This document shows positions 11,125-20,070 of a stretch of 64,000 nucleotides of DNA, in pieces. The stretch spans positions 23,941,636 through 24,005,635 of the forward strand of contig OY987226.1 of assembly GCA_963920705.1 (NCBI GenBank), given 5' to 3'. The notes under the pieces are model-generated. The model worked only from the letters and a program-made list of their open reading frames with translations, had not been told where the DNA came from and did no database searches. The stretch comes from Odiellus spinosus. Lineage: Eukaryota; Arthropoda; Arachnida; Opiliones; Phalangiidae. A program made the position numbers and the translations under genes. How positions within the stretch are numbered: position 1 is the stretch's first letter; every line of letters begins with the position of its first letter.

Positions 11125-11643
11125 GTGGGATACCCGCATTTTCTGAGTTGAGGCTGACTCCAGCTTGAAGGAGAGGTCGACTAGGAAAACGAGTTTCCGA
11201 GTTTATCTCAAGCTGAGCCCGAGCTCAATTCCAAAAAAAAAAAAAAAAAAGGACAGTATGCGGTAGCCTTTAGTGCCCGGTAACTAGGTCTAAATGGTGT
11301 AGGGCTAATTTGGCTCGGAAAATGGGCCGAAATAGAAAAGTAGAAGTTTGAACTTTGATGGCTGGCAGGACAGCTGAAAGCCTGTTCCGCTGCAGGGTTC
11401 AGATGGGCCTATTCTGTAAGCATTTGGATACACACTTTAAGATCAAAATCTCCCAGTTTATCAACATAGAAATAGAGAACTTTAATGATAATATTCTTCC
11501 AATAGATTTCTACTAAGAAGACCATAGGAAATCGGAGTAATTTGTCAGTATTTCAACAAGGAAAGGGGGTGTTAGGATCAGTATTATGATAGAAATAGAT
11601 AAAAACTTATAAAATAACCCTCCCCCTTAGTAATACTACTAAC

Positions 11644-11788
11644 CTGTATATTCCGTCTGTGCAAATGTATATAGGAAATCACAGTGACAATCCATGTGCT
11701 TAGGCCCATCAGGAAAATCAAATACTTTATTTTGCGCCTCATTATTAACAAACCAAGAGTTTCGCGGAATCATAGCAGTATTTTCCAC
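11644..11788 (-). CDS. Exon 2 of an unrecognised minus-strand gene
   Basis: A 145-nt exon between acceptor CTTTTAG (exon begins at 11788) and donor ACAG|GTTAGT (exon ends at 11644). Only one frame is open: 48 codons entering in phase 0 and leaving in phase 1. The peptide has PRNSWFVNNE, FDFPDGPK, a Cys-His-Cys cluster (MDCHCDF) and TFAQTEY. I do not recognise a family. It joins in frame to the candidate first exon at 12294-12205. It cannot join directly to the GALNT exon at 8103 because the phases differ, so it is either another gene or an exon is missing between them. Confidence 0.5.
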
Positions 11789-11943
11789 CTAAAAGCTTGG
11801 ATCAATTATTTACCACCACTAAAACAATAGGGCTATTAAAATTATTACTAATAAATATAATCATTGTAAGTGTATTAACAAGTTTAAAATGATCAGTAGT
11901 CTTTGGCCACGGGCAGTGACGACTGTGACGGGCTGCATAAAGC

Positions 11944-12180
11944 CATAGAGACTTTTAATATAGGGAGTAGAAACTCCTGCCTTTGGCAAGGCAAAACAAG
12001 ATGTAGCTCCCCAAGCAACCTTTGCCAATGCTAATAACTGGCCGGGCCAACTTCCGGTCACATGACATCACCCCGCGTTAGAGGAAAGCTATACCGGAAA
12101 TCGACCCGGCCTTTTACAACGGTTGTTTTGAGCTACATCTTCGCCTCAACTTTCCACTCCCTATATTAAAAGTCTCTATG
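11944..12180. mobile_element. MITE of 237 bp with 7-bp flanking repeat ATAAAGC
   Basis: Ends CATAGAGACTTTTAATAT and ATATTAAAAGTCTCTATG are perfect inverted repeats, continuing as AGGGAGT.GAAA and later GATGTAGCTC/GAGCTACATC. ATAAAGC lies immediately outside on both sides (11937-11943 and 12181-12187). It sits in the proposed intron between the two minus-strand exons. Superfamily not determined. Confidence 0.8.
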
Positions 12181-12204
12181 ATAAAGCTAGGAATATTATA
12201 ATAC

Positions 12205-12294
12205 TCGTGCCTCTGGAACAGAAAATTGTATTCCCCCAACACGAGCTGGCGATTCATCTACGGCTGACTCGGCCGAGCCAAAATCGACGGACAT
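12205..12294 (-). CDS. Candidate first coding exon of the unrecognised minus-strand gene
   Basis: ATG at 12294 opens 30 codons (start MSVDFGSAESAV, end FSVPEAR) up to a GTATTA donor after position 12205, phase 0. The next acceptor on this strand, at 11789, begins an exon entering in phase 0, so the two join in frame over a 416-bp intron that contains a MITE. Upstream on the minus strand is AT-rich promoter-like sequence. The acidic, Ser/Ala-rich start lacks a signal peptide or membrane segment. The donor is weak, so the model is tentative. Confidence 0.35.
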
Positions 12295-13165
12295 AGTAGG
12301 TAGCGCCATCATATGATAGGCGTAAGAAGCTCGAAATATAAAATAAAATATATATGTAATAAAATTAGTCTGCTATATAGTATTTCAAATTAAAATGAGG
12401 ATATATTGCTGTTTCGATAATTGTCGTAGCGATTTTAGCTGCCAGAAGAATTTAACTTTTCATACCTTGGTACATTGGTTTACCTCAGGGATCGGTCCTC
12501 GGCCCTACACTGTTTGTGATCTTCATTAATGACCTTCCTCTGGTTATTCGAGATTCTCTCCTGAAACTCTTCGCAGATGACAATAAAGTTGGCCACAGGA
12601 TAACCACTCTTACGGACGCACACTCACTCCAAGGGGACATTAATGCTCTTGAGCGTTGGGTGTCCTCCAATGGTATGAGCTTTAACTCATCCAAATCCAT
12701 GGTGCTCCACTGTGGTCCAAACAACATTCAATTTAAGTACCGGCTTGGTGGCAAAGCTATCGAGGCCTCAACTGTAGTTTGGGACCTGGGAGTCATGCTC
12801 TCTGGGCGCGTTTTGGGCGAATCCCACAGTAAAGTGGCATCTGCCCGGGGAATGAAGGCCCTATACATGTTGCGGCGCTCCTTTTCGGACTTCAGCGCCA
12901 ACTCCTTTCAAATATTGTACCGCACGTACATCCGTCCCCACCTCGACTACTGCTCTAGTATTTGGTCGCCCCACCTGGTGAAGGACATAAACAATTTAGA
13001 ACGTGTACAGCGTTAGGCGACCAAACTTGTCTCTGGCTTGCGCCACCTACCTTACCCCGATCGTCTCAAGCGCCTCAACCTCCTATCTCTTGAAAATAGG
13101 CGTCTTCGCACGGACCTCGTGGAAACCTTTAAAATCATTCACTCCCTTTACGACGTAACACCTGG

Positions 13166-13448
13166 TCAAGGAGGATTAGACAAGGAGAGGAAATGTGGGG
13201 CTGCGTTGAGTTAGAGAGAGAAGAGCCAACCTCCCACTCGGGTGGAAAGGGGGGATAGGAAATTCTCGAGGTAAACTGTTGTCACGTGGTCGCTAGCTAG
13301 CGCGTCTCATAAAGGATTCGTTTTACCCACGTGACAACATTTTACCACGAAACGTCTCTACCCCCGTTCTCCCAGAGTGGGAGTTTAGGCCGACGCAGTA
13401 GGAACAGCGCCGTCCCCACATTTCTTCTCCTTGTCTAATCCTCCTTGA
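13166..13448. mobile_element. MITE inside the CR1-like fragment (283 bp)
   Basis: Perfect terminal repeats TCAAGGAGGATTAGACAAGG and complement, then GAGAGGAAATGTGGGG-like pairing. CCTGG occurs on both sides (13161-13165 and 13449-13453); the shared string extends to CCTGGTCA if terminal TCA is counted as target. Deleting the element with one CCTGG restores the retrotransposon frame (TPGQFF), which proves it is an insertion. Confidence 0.9.
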
Positions 13449-13724
13449 CCTGGTCAGTTTTTTACTGTCAAATGGACCGGACGTAAGGCCCCCACTATTG
13501 TAAAAAAGCGTTGTTGGGGTACGGTTCGCCGTAACTTCTTTACCCAAAGGGTGGTCAATGATTGGAACGGTCTTCCCTCTGCTATCAAGGCTAGATCGTC
13601 GGTATCTGCCTTCAAGACTCGCCTTGATAAGTTTCGTGGGTGGGACTGAAGTCGCTTGTCCCCTGTACATATGTATTTTATCGTATCTCCATTTTCTAAT
13701 TTAATTCTAAATTCACCATCTTCT

Positions 13725-13960
13725 GTGTTTTAATAATGTTTGTATATTATGTACATATATTGTGCTCATCTATTTTTGGTATATTTTATTCCAAAGTGTA
13801 TTATATTCATTTATTTATTCTTTTTTTTTTACATGTATCGTTGTTAGCGTTTGTATATTCTGTACATATATTGTGTTAATCTATTTTTGGTATATTTTAC
13901 TCCAAAGTGTCTCGTATTCATGTATTCCATTTCTATGTATCGTTGTTAGTGTCCCTTTGC
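13725..13960 (+). repeat. Two-unit tandem repeat in the retrotransposon 3' UTR
   Basis: Two units of about 110 bp, each with TTTGTATATT.TGTACATAT, CTATTTTTGGTATATTTTA and CCAAAGTGT, then ATGTATCGTTGTTAG. Part of the CR1-like element. Confidence 0.7.
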
Positions 13961-14024
13961 TTTGTCAGGGCACAATAAGTGTGTAGCTTTTTCTACCTGA
14001 CTAATAAAATTATTATTATTATTA

Positions 14025-15204
14025 TAAAGTTTAAAAACCTGTACGAAAATAGTAATATAGTTTCTAAATTTTTCCGTTAGGTGGCAGTCTATAGTTATGT
14101 CACGCACATTTCAGTATGCCGTTCATGCAACGCATGCTTTCTTCTCCAGAGGTCCCCCTTCATCCTCCTAGCATAAAGCAGCAGTGTATCAGAGTTTAGA
14201 AAAGGACGTAGCCGCAACACTACTAGAGCTTTAAAGTATTTTCGGCGGTGCTGCACACTTTTTTGGGGGTGTGTGGGATAACTGGGGTTAGGGTATTCGT
14301 TATGTAGGGTGTTCGCTCCATCATGCACCAAGACAATGAGAAAAGAAAGTTACAAAACAGAGCAGTAAACATAATTTATCTTATTTTTACTGGGGAAATC
14401 AAGCGCTCACGAGGCAAAGTCTTTTTCAAGAAAGCACATGAGCACTGGTTTGATTGGACAATATTTTATGTTACTCTGCTCGCTGCCCGAGCGAGAGCGA
14501 GAGAAGTTAGGTTCTTAGCCAGATTCAGAGCACTCTGAGAGTGGACCACTCTGAGAATTGTATAAGTGTCTCTGAATTTCGCTGAAAACGTAATTTATCT
14601 GGAACTATAAAGTATTTTCGGCGGTGCGGCACACTTTTTTGGGGTATGTGGGGGGGGGGGGGATGATCACATTTAAATAACCATGTTCAATGGAAAATTT
14701 TAATCTGAGGGGTCAGTGGTCGACGGGACTATTCAGAAAATTCAAGGATTTTCCAAATCGTTTCTTGATACTTGAATATTAGTAAGATTAAGATTGGAAC
14801 TATAAATTTTGTAGACTGAATGTCCGAGTCATTGAGACCCAATTTATTAGTCTTTGTGAAATTGTGATTCAGAATGTATTTACAAAAACATCTTTAACCT
14901 AAAAGACGACGTGCCCTCTGGTCAATGGTCATGGCACTGTTTCTTTATTCCAGGCCAGGGGTAGCGGGTCATAGGCCCACTTTAAAAAAATATTGCTCCC
15001 ACTGTTTCAGATCCTTTTGTACGTACCGGTTTGCAGGAGCGGAAATAGGCACAAGTCGCTTGACCTTGTCCTATAAATTTTCGAAATGTCCCATAACTTT
15101 TTATTTTTGAGAGTGGATCACTGGACATTTGTCCGATAAAAAAAGTACTTCAAAAGAATTATAAATAATAGTTGTATTTATGTTTAAAAGTATTCTCTTC
15201 TTTA
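14025..15204. other. Unassigned stretch with a 47-bp direct repeat
   Basis: AAAGTATTTTCGGCGGTGC followed by GCACACTTTTTTGGGG occurs at about 14234-14281 and again at about 14611-14655 in the same orientation. This could be a target or segmental duplication around about 330 bp. No exon or TIR pair recognised. A G-run lies near 14650. Confidence 0.45.
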
Positions 15205-15573
15205 TGGCTTTTTCCAATGGGCTGCTCGGAGCAGTCCGGGAGTGCTCTGAATATTCCATTGGGAAAAAGGAGCACTCCCAAGATGAAGTAACGTCTTCCA
15301 CTGGGCTGCTCACTCTATCGCGGAGCACTCCAAGGTGCTCCAGCTTGAGAGACGGAGTAATGATTCCGGAGCACTCCTTTCTCCAATGGAAGAAAGATAG
15401 AAGTAATGAGCCACCGGCAGCCAGGTGTCTCTGCGCGAAAAGAATGACTCCGGAAAAGATGTCGTTTCCTTTGGGAGGTCGTTTCGAGACCGCTTCAAGA
15501 CCCTCGGAGCGCGAGCGTTCACGTTACAAGAAAATCTGGAGCGCTCTCGGTGCAGTCCCAATGGAAAACGCCA
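15205..15573. mobile_element. Harbinger-like MITE (369 bp, TSD TTA)
   Basis: The left end TGGCTTTTTCCAATGGG and the right end CCCAATGGAAAACGCCA are inverted repeats with one or two mismatches. TTA flanks both sides (15202-15204, 15574-15576). A 3-bp TWA target duplication is typical of PIF/Harbinger. The GC-rich interior contains several GGAGCACTCC palindromes. The 144-codon open frame across it follows repeat content and is not taken as a gene. Confidence 0.7.
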
Positions 15574-15649
15574 TTAGGTACAGCTGTGCGGCGTTACGGC
15601 GTGTATTAAGCTGAAAGACAAGGAAAACCGGCCTTAGTTCAATATCCCC

Positions 15650-15745
15650 TCCCGAGTCCCAAGAACCTACGCGATACGTAACTCGAGCATCTGTCCGGGT
15701 GCAGAAACGTAATCTTGTTGGGCACTGTAAAGAAAATAAAAAGGA
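15650..15745 (+). mobile_element. 3' tail of a truncated SINE copy
   Basis: CCGGGTGCAGAAACGTAATC...GGCACTGTAAAGAAAATAAAAAGG resembles the last part of the following SINE (ACGGGTGCAAAAACTT...CGCACCGTT then A-run). It appears to be the tail of an older copy placed head-to-tail with the next. Confidence 0.4.
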
Positions 15746-16048
15746 GCCGGGAGTGGTGGCGCACTCCTGTAAACTGGCGTCTCAGTGGCAAGGTCTGGGT
15801 ATTGTCCTGATCGAATCGTAGGTCCCTTGTCCATAGGGAGTGTTGCGAATGGTCCGCAACGGTATGGTCCTCCCTCTTCCCCTTCTCCATCCGTTGCGTG
15901 GGCAATTCCCCGTCCTCATACCTGCGTAGTTTCTAAACTCATCTGACCCCCCCCCCCCCATCAGCCATCACTCGTGGCTATGAACTAAGCCCCCCGTACG
16001 GGTGCAAAAACTTCCCTGTTACGCACCGTTAAAAAAAAAAAAAAAAAA
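15746..16048 (+). mobile_element. SINE with 7SL-like 5' end, copy 1
   Basis: Begins GCCGGGAGTGGTGGCGCA then CTCCTGTAAACTGGCG, very like the Alu-domain start of SRP (7SL) RNA, including the UGUAA of the SRP9/14-binding region. It shares about 200 bp with the copy at 16512, including GTTGCGAATGGTCCGCAAC and GGTATGGTCC, then differs in its 3' part. It ends in an A-run of about 18. A possible short flanking repeat AAAAAGG is not reliable in poly(A). Confidence 0.65.
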
Positions 16049-16511
16049 GGAAAAGGAACTGGCAATTTGGCAAACATATTTTTTTTTTTTTTGGGGGAAT
16101 TTGGGAAGAACCAAACTGACAGTGGTAATGTTGACTGATAAATTATCTAATTTATACTGTTAGGGATAACATTAGCCAACATTAAATAAAAGTTTCAATC
16201 ATTGCATGAATTAAACTGTTTGTTAGGTAAGTTAAAATGTCAATTTATTTATAAATGAATATTGCATTATTTTAAGTTTGTGTGAAGTCTCTGGAATCAA
16301 CGTAATATTTGATTGTAAGTGAATTATCAACCGAATGTCTTAGATAATAGACAAATTGAACCATGGGCCCTTAAATGATAAATTTATAATTTCTCTACCC
16401 ATGATTCAAGGAAGCCTCGTTGTACAAAGTTAAATTGAGTATTATACAAATCGAAAAATCGTCTGCTTACGCTCGCGACTTCTTGTTTCTTTAAATTAAG
16501 GCCCTCCCGCA

Positions 16512-16826
16512 AGCCGGGAGTGGTGGCGCTGCTGGCGCACTCTTATAAACTGGCGTCTCAGAGGCAGAGGTTGGGTGTTGTCCTGTTTGACCTGCACGTC
16601 CCTAACCCATAGGGACTGTTGTGAATGGTCCGCAACGGTATGGTCCTTACTCTTCCAAATCCCTTCTCCATCCATTGCGTGGGCAAATTCCCAGTCCTCA
16701 TCTCCTGCGTCGTCCCATATCCCACCTGTCCCCCCCTCCCCTTCCCAAGACTGACAACAAAATTGTACGGGCTCAAGGAACCACAAGAGGGCGCCGCAGT
16801 AGCTCATTAATCCGATTAAAAAAAAA
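16512..16826 (+). mobile_element. SINE with 7SL-like 5' end, copy 2, 14-bp target duplication
   Basis: AAGGCCCTCCCGCA is present directly before (16498-16511) and after (16827-16840) the unit. The body is about 306 bp plus a short A-tail. The 5' end is AGCCGGGAGTGGTGGCG, with a small insertion relative to copy 1, then TATAAACTGGCGTCTCAG. The perfect long duplication and A-tail show target-primed reverse transcription in trans by a LINE. The 5' similarity to 7SL RNA is seen by eye (about 22 of 27 positions against the metazoan consensus as I know it). The 3' third (GACAACAAAATTGTACGG onward) is unrelated to copy 1. Confidence 0.75.
16781..16795 (+). promoter_or_regulatory. CTCF-like motif inside the SINE
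   Basis: CCACAAGAGGGCGCC fits the core CCASNAGRGGGCGC that CTCF binds in flies and vertebrates. A related string, complement GCCACTGGAGGGCGCA, lies at about 3598-3614 in the Mutator-like element. Binding is inferred from the motif only. Confidence 0.35.
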
Positions 16827-16840
16827 AAGGCCCTCCCGCA

Positions 16841-18029
16841 GCAAAAATGCGGTTTTTGTTCAATTTCATTTAAGTTTTTAATCCGTTTAAAATTTCAACA
16901 GAGCTATGAAACTTTTCTAGCAGAATTACTGAAATCATATCTTTGAACTGGTAATTTTTTAAGATCTTGAAAAAATTAGTTATTGAGTAATTTTAGTTCT
17001 AGTTAATGTCCATTTGCATTCTCGCTTGTTCATTATAATGTAACTCGTATCAAATGTATGGGCCCGAAAATTTTTGTTCTAAGCTCTTTTCAATCACAAG
17101 TGTTGTGTCAAAGTGTTAAGATACTTTCAGAAAGATCCAATTATTTATTCGGGAGTTCGTAAGTTCAAAAGCAAATTTAGTTTTTTGAAAATTTCTACAT
17201 GATTTCATACTATTATTTTTAAAATAGTTCACATAATTTTCCCTTTACTGAAACGCTTACGAACAACTTTTAAATACAGTGCTATATTCGCCATTGAAAT
17301 TAACCTTGTGCCCAAAATATTGCAAAATCTGCTCGGGGCCACCGAATTCTGCCTTACTAATAGCAGCGATTTCTTTCCTCCGTATTACACTCTATCATCA
17401 AGGGTCCCCTTGAGCGCAATTAACCAGCACGTAAGATGTCTCATCTCAGAATAAGCTGTTAGGTCATGAAAAAGAAGGGTACCCTTCTGGACTTTTCGCT
17501 GAGGGTGGAGGGGTTTTTGGGAGGCTAAGCGTTCCAAAATTACAGCAATATTTTTGGCTAAGTAAAGAAAGCATTTTCTTTGCGCGGTCCTGAAATGTTA
17601 TAGCTGATATTGATACGGCAAAGTGACACATAATATTGAACTCAATAAAGAAAGTAGTAAACACATTTTGCGACTTCTCTTATGGCTCCTCAAGGTTTCT
17701 TAAGAGTTTCAGCGAAGTTTTGAATCTTTATCTTTGTTATTCCTCTCACTGTGAGAAGAAGAGTTTCCCAATGTGTGAAAAAAGATAAGCCCACTGTCCA
17801 AAAAGCAAAATAAACGTGCTAAAGCTGTGAAACTTTTACCAATAGTTGAAAGTCGTAAAGATATGGCAGTTTCAAAAGTGGCTCAAACCCCAAAAGTGGT
17901 TCAAACCGTGAAAGGCGTGGTTCGAACCCAGAAAGAGTAAAATCCTATAAATATCTCGTCTATTGCATCAATGAAGACCTAACCAATAAACTGATATTAT
18001 GTATAAGTAATTGATGAAAAAGATGTGCT
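16841..18029. other. Unassigned stretch with a small tandem motif
   Basis: Nothing coding recognised. Near 17868-17937 there are three degenerate units of about 22 bp built on CAAAAGTGGTTCAAACC. Confidence 0.4.
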
Positions 18030-18218
18030 CCCTTACGGAAAAAAGTTAGTCTGATCTGAAGAAGTCTTCAAGAACGCTACAAAAGTCTTGGGGAAGTCTT
18101 TAAGACCTCCCCAGACTTCTTGACGTAATGGAAGACTTCCCCAAGACCTCTTAAGACTGCATAAGACACCCGAAAGACTTCTCCAAGACCTCTTAAGACT
18201 AACTTTTTTTGGTAAGGG
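18030..18218 (-). mobile_element. MITE-A copy 5 (189 bp)
   Basis: Full-length inverse copy between CT and CT (2-bp duplication). It ends 11 bp before the MITE-B copy at 18230 and may have damaged that element's left end. Confidence 0.9.
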
Positions 18219-18229
18219 CTACATAAACG

Positions 18230-18481
18230 TATTATTTAAAAGACCGATACTTCATGGTTTAACAACACCAAAACTTAAATTTTTTTGGAGAGGATTCAAG
18301 CACACACGCTCCTTTTCAACCCTCCTAATACACATGTATTAGGAGTGTTGAAAAGGAGCTAATACACATGTATTAGCAGTGTTGAAAAGGAGCGTGTGCT
18401 CGAAAGTTCCCCAAAAAAATTAAAATTTTGGTGTTGTTAAACCATGAAGTATCGGTCTTTTAAATAATAAGTTAATTTCAT
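18230..18481. mobile_element. MITE-B copy 1 (about 252 bp, hairpin)
   Basis: The right end carries ATCGGTCTTTTAAATAATAAG then TTAATTTCAT. The left end has the complement but lacks the outer ATGAAATTAACT. The centre is a nested palindrome, CTCCTTTTCAACCCTCCTAA against TTAGGAGTGTTGAAAAGGAG, with a CATG core, repeated once more. The second copy is at 58958-59094. Confidence 0.8.
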
Positions 18482-18821
18482 TTATATTTCACTGTGGTTA
18501 ATAATAATATGATTCTTTATTGAATTACAAAAGTAAAAGAAAAAGTAAAAAAGGCGTCTCTCGCTCTTTTTTTTAATTCCCGTGGTATTAATGATCGGTA
18601 GAGGGCGTAGTTTCATTTTTGGACTGTGGATAATTTTTGTGAATCGGTCTGCAAAGTTAGATTCTGTTTTCATGAAAGTGAGCTTGATCATTTTATCTTC
18701 TATGAGTTCTTAAAACATGGAAAATCTTTAGATTCATGTGCTAGAACTGAGAAGTGGTTGGGTTCTTAGCAACCTTCATTGCCCCTTGGTTATCTTTTCC
18801 TACGCATTTGTAGACGCAAGG

Positions 18822-19735
18822 GTCTGAGAGTTTAGAATAATGCTCTCTTTATTCATCTTTCATCTAGTATATGTTTGGCTCTTGGTATTTGTTTCGTATT
18901 TAAAGCAACTAGCGGTTCTAGAGTTTCTCCTAAATGCCCCCTTTTCTGCTACACAATCCATTTACCTTACCAAAGGCAGGAGGGAGGGATTTATAAGTGT
19001 ATGTGGGTCCCATTGGCTCCTGCTTTGGCAAGGCATATTTGGCGTGCATCAGGGAAGAGACTTTCGCAGGGGCTCCTCCAGAGCCGCCAGTTGCTTTAAC
19101 TGGTAATCAAAATCAAAAGTTTCAAATTTTGGAATTTTTATATTTATTTTATAATGCACACGGTGTTTCGAAAATAGAGGAAGGACCCACCTACAGTGGG
19201 CTCTATGGGCCATTTTAAGACTAAATTGATCCATGAAATTTTGTGGTATGGGGCTCCGTTTAAAAGTTACGAAATGAATCATGTGAGCATGACCCATTTA
19301 CATACATTAATAGACGCATGCTCAATGCTTAAATCAATTTTTTATCAAGTTAGTGCTTTTAAAAAAACTAATTAATTAAACGTATTTTATCATTAAGTGT
19401 GCGTTTATTAATGTACATTAAGGGTCATCCGCACATGATTCATTGCGTAACTCTTAAAGGGCGCCCCGTACAACAAAATATCATAGAACATTTTGTCTTA
19501 AAATGGCCCATATAACCCACTGTAGCTTGGTCCTACCACCATTTTCGAAACACCCTGTGTATAGTAAAATATAAAATAAATATAAAAATAACAAAACTTT
19601 TGTTTTTGATTACCAGTTAAATACGAAACAAATACCAAGAACCAAACATATACTAGACGAAAGATGTGACCTCGGCGTCTTGAATAAAGCGAAAATAGAA
19701 TTATTTTAAAAGTTGGGGCACATGATGTCACAGGA
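18822..19735. mobile_element. Palindromic TIR element split by a TTAA-flanked MITE
   Basis: Left CTAGTATATGTTTGG..CTTGGTATTTGTTTCG pairs with the complement at about 19625-19665. CACGGTGTTTCGAAAAT (19160) pairs with ATTTTCGAAACACCCTG (19542). Inner arms flank a loop near 19330-19390. The right end carries TGACATCATGTGCCCC with GGTCC outward. Removing 18904-19095 plus one TTAA restores the left arm. Frames ending in a YSGLYGPF-like peptide occur on both arms because of the symmetry. Confidence 0.7.
18904..19095. mobile_element. MITE with TTAA target duplication (192 bp)
   Basis: Termini AGCAACTAGCGGTTCTAGAG and CTCCAGAGCCGCCAGTTGCT are inverted repeats (about 4 mismatches in 20). TTAA lies on both sides (18900-18903, 19096-19099). 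The opposite arm of the host palindrome reads straight through this point (ACCAGTTAAATACGAAAC), giving the empty site. TTAA duplications are made by piggyBac and Kolobok transposases. Confidence 0.88.
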
Positions 19736-19884
19736 CCCCCCGCGAAATTTTAAAAATAAAACACAAAAAACTAAAAGAGTAGACCATTTTCGAGATGACC
19801 ATCGGATTCCTTGCATATTACTCTTTAAACATGAGTAAATTTCAAAGAATCAAGTGCCAGTAAGATATTGGTATTTTCGCTAGA

Positions 19885-20070
19885 GCATAATATTTTTTAG
19901 CTGACTTGGGGGTTAACTCTAAATTTCGCCAAAAATTCAATTATTTTTATTTTCATCTTAAAATCTGGAAATCCTAGTTTTTTAAGCATAGAAACAAGTG
20001 TACTAAATTTCATTAGGATCAGCCGACCCATGGTTGCATGCCTAGGTGGTGAAACCATGTGGAATGATCC
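19885..20070. repeat. Remnant of the GGGTCATTCC-terminus family
   Basis: Contains AAATTTCATTAGGATCAG, GACCCATGGTTGCATGCCTA and ends ACCATGTGGAATGATCC, parallel to sequences near 5534 and 54727. Confidence 0.45.

Larger units (their letters stand above)
12476..14024 (+). mobile_element. 5'-truncated CR1/L2-like non-LTR retrotransposon, split by a MITE
   Basis: Starts inside the reverse transcriptase at GLPQGSVLGP and continues with a FADD catalytic motif (FADDNKV), the GMSFNSSKS region, RPHLDYCSSIW, then an in-frame TAG at 13014-13016 where the family usually has Arg. The frame continues (LPYPDRLKRLNL) to 13165, is interrupted by a 283-bp MITE (13166-13448), and resumes to a stop at 13649-13651. 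The 3' UTR has a roughly 110-bp tandem duplication, and the element ends in TAATAAAA followed by (TTA)n. A dead copy. Confidence 0.85.

Noticed and set aside
12485-12727. Antisense frame over the reverse transcriptase
   Set aside because: Shadow of the CR1-like frame on the plus strand, which has clear catalytic motifs.
15180-15614. 144-codon open frame
   Set aside because: It coincides with the Harbinger-like MITE (15205-15573) and its GGAGCACTCC repeats; no domain, and other frames are open too.
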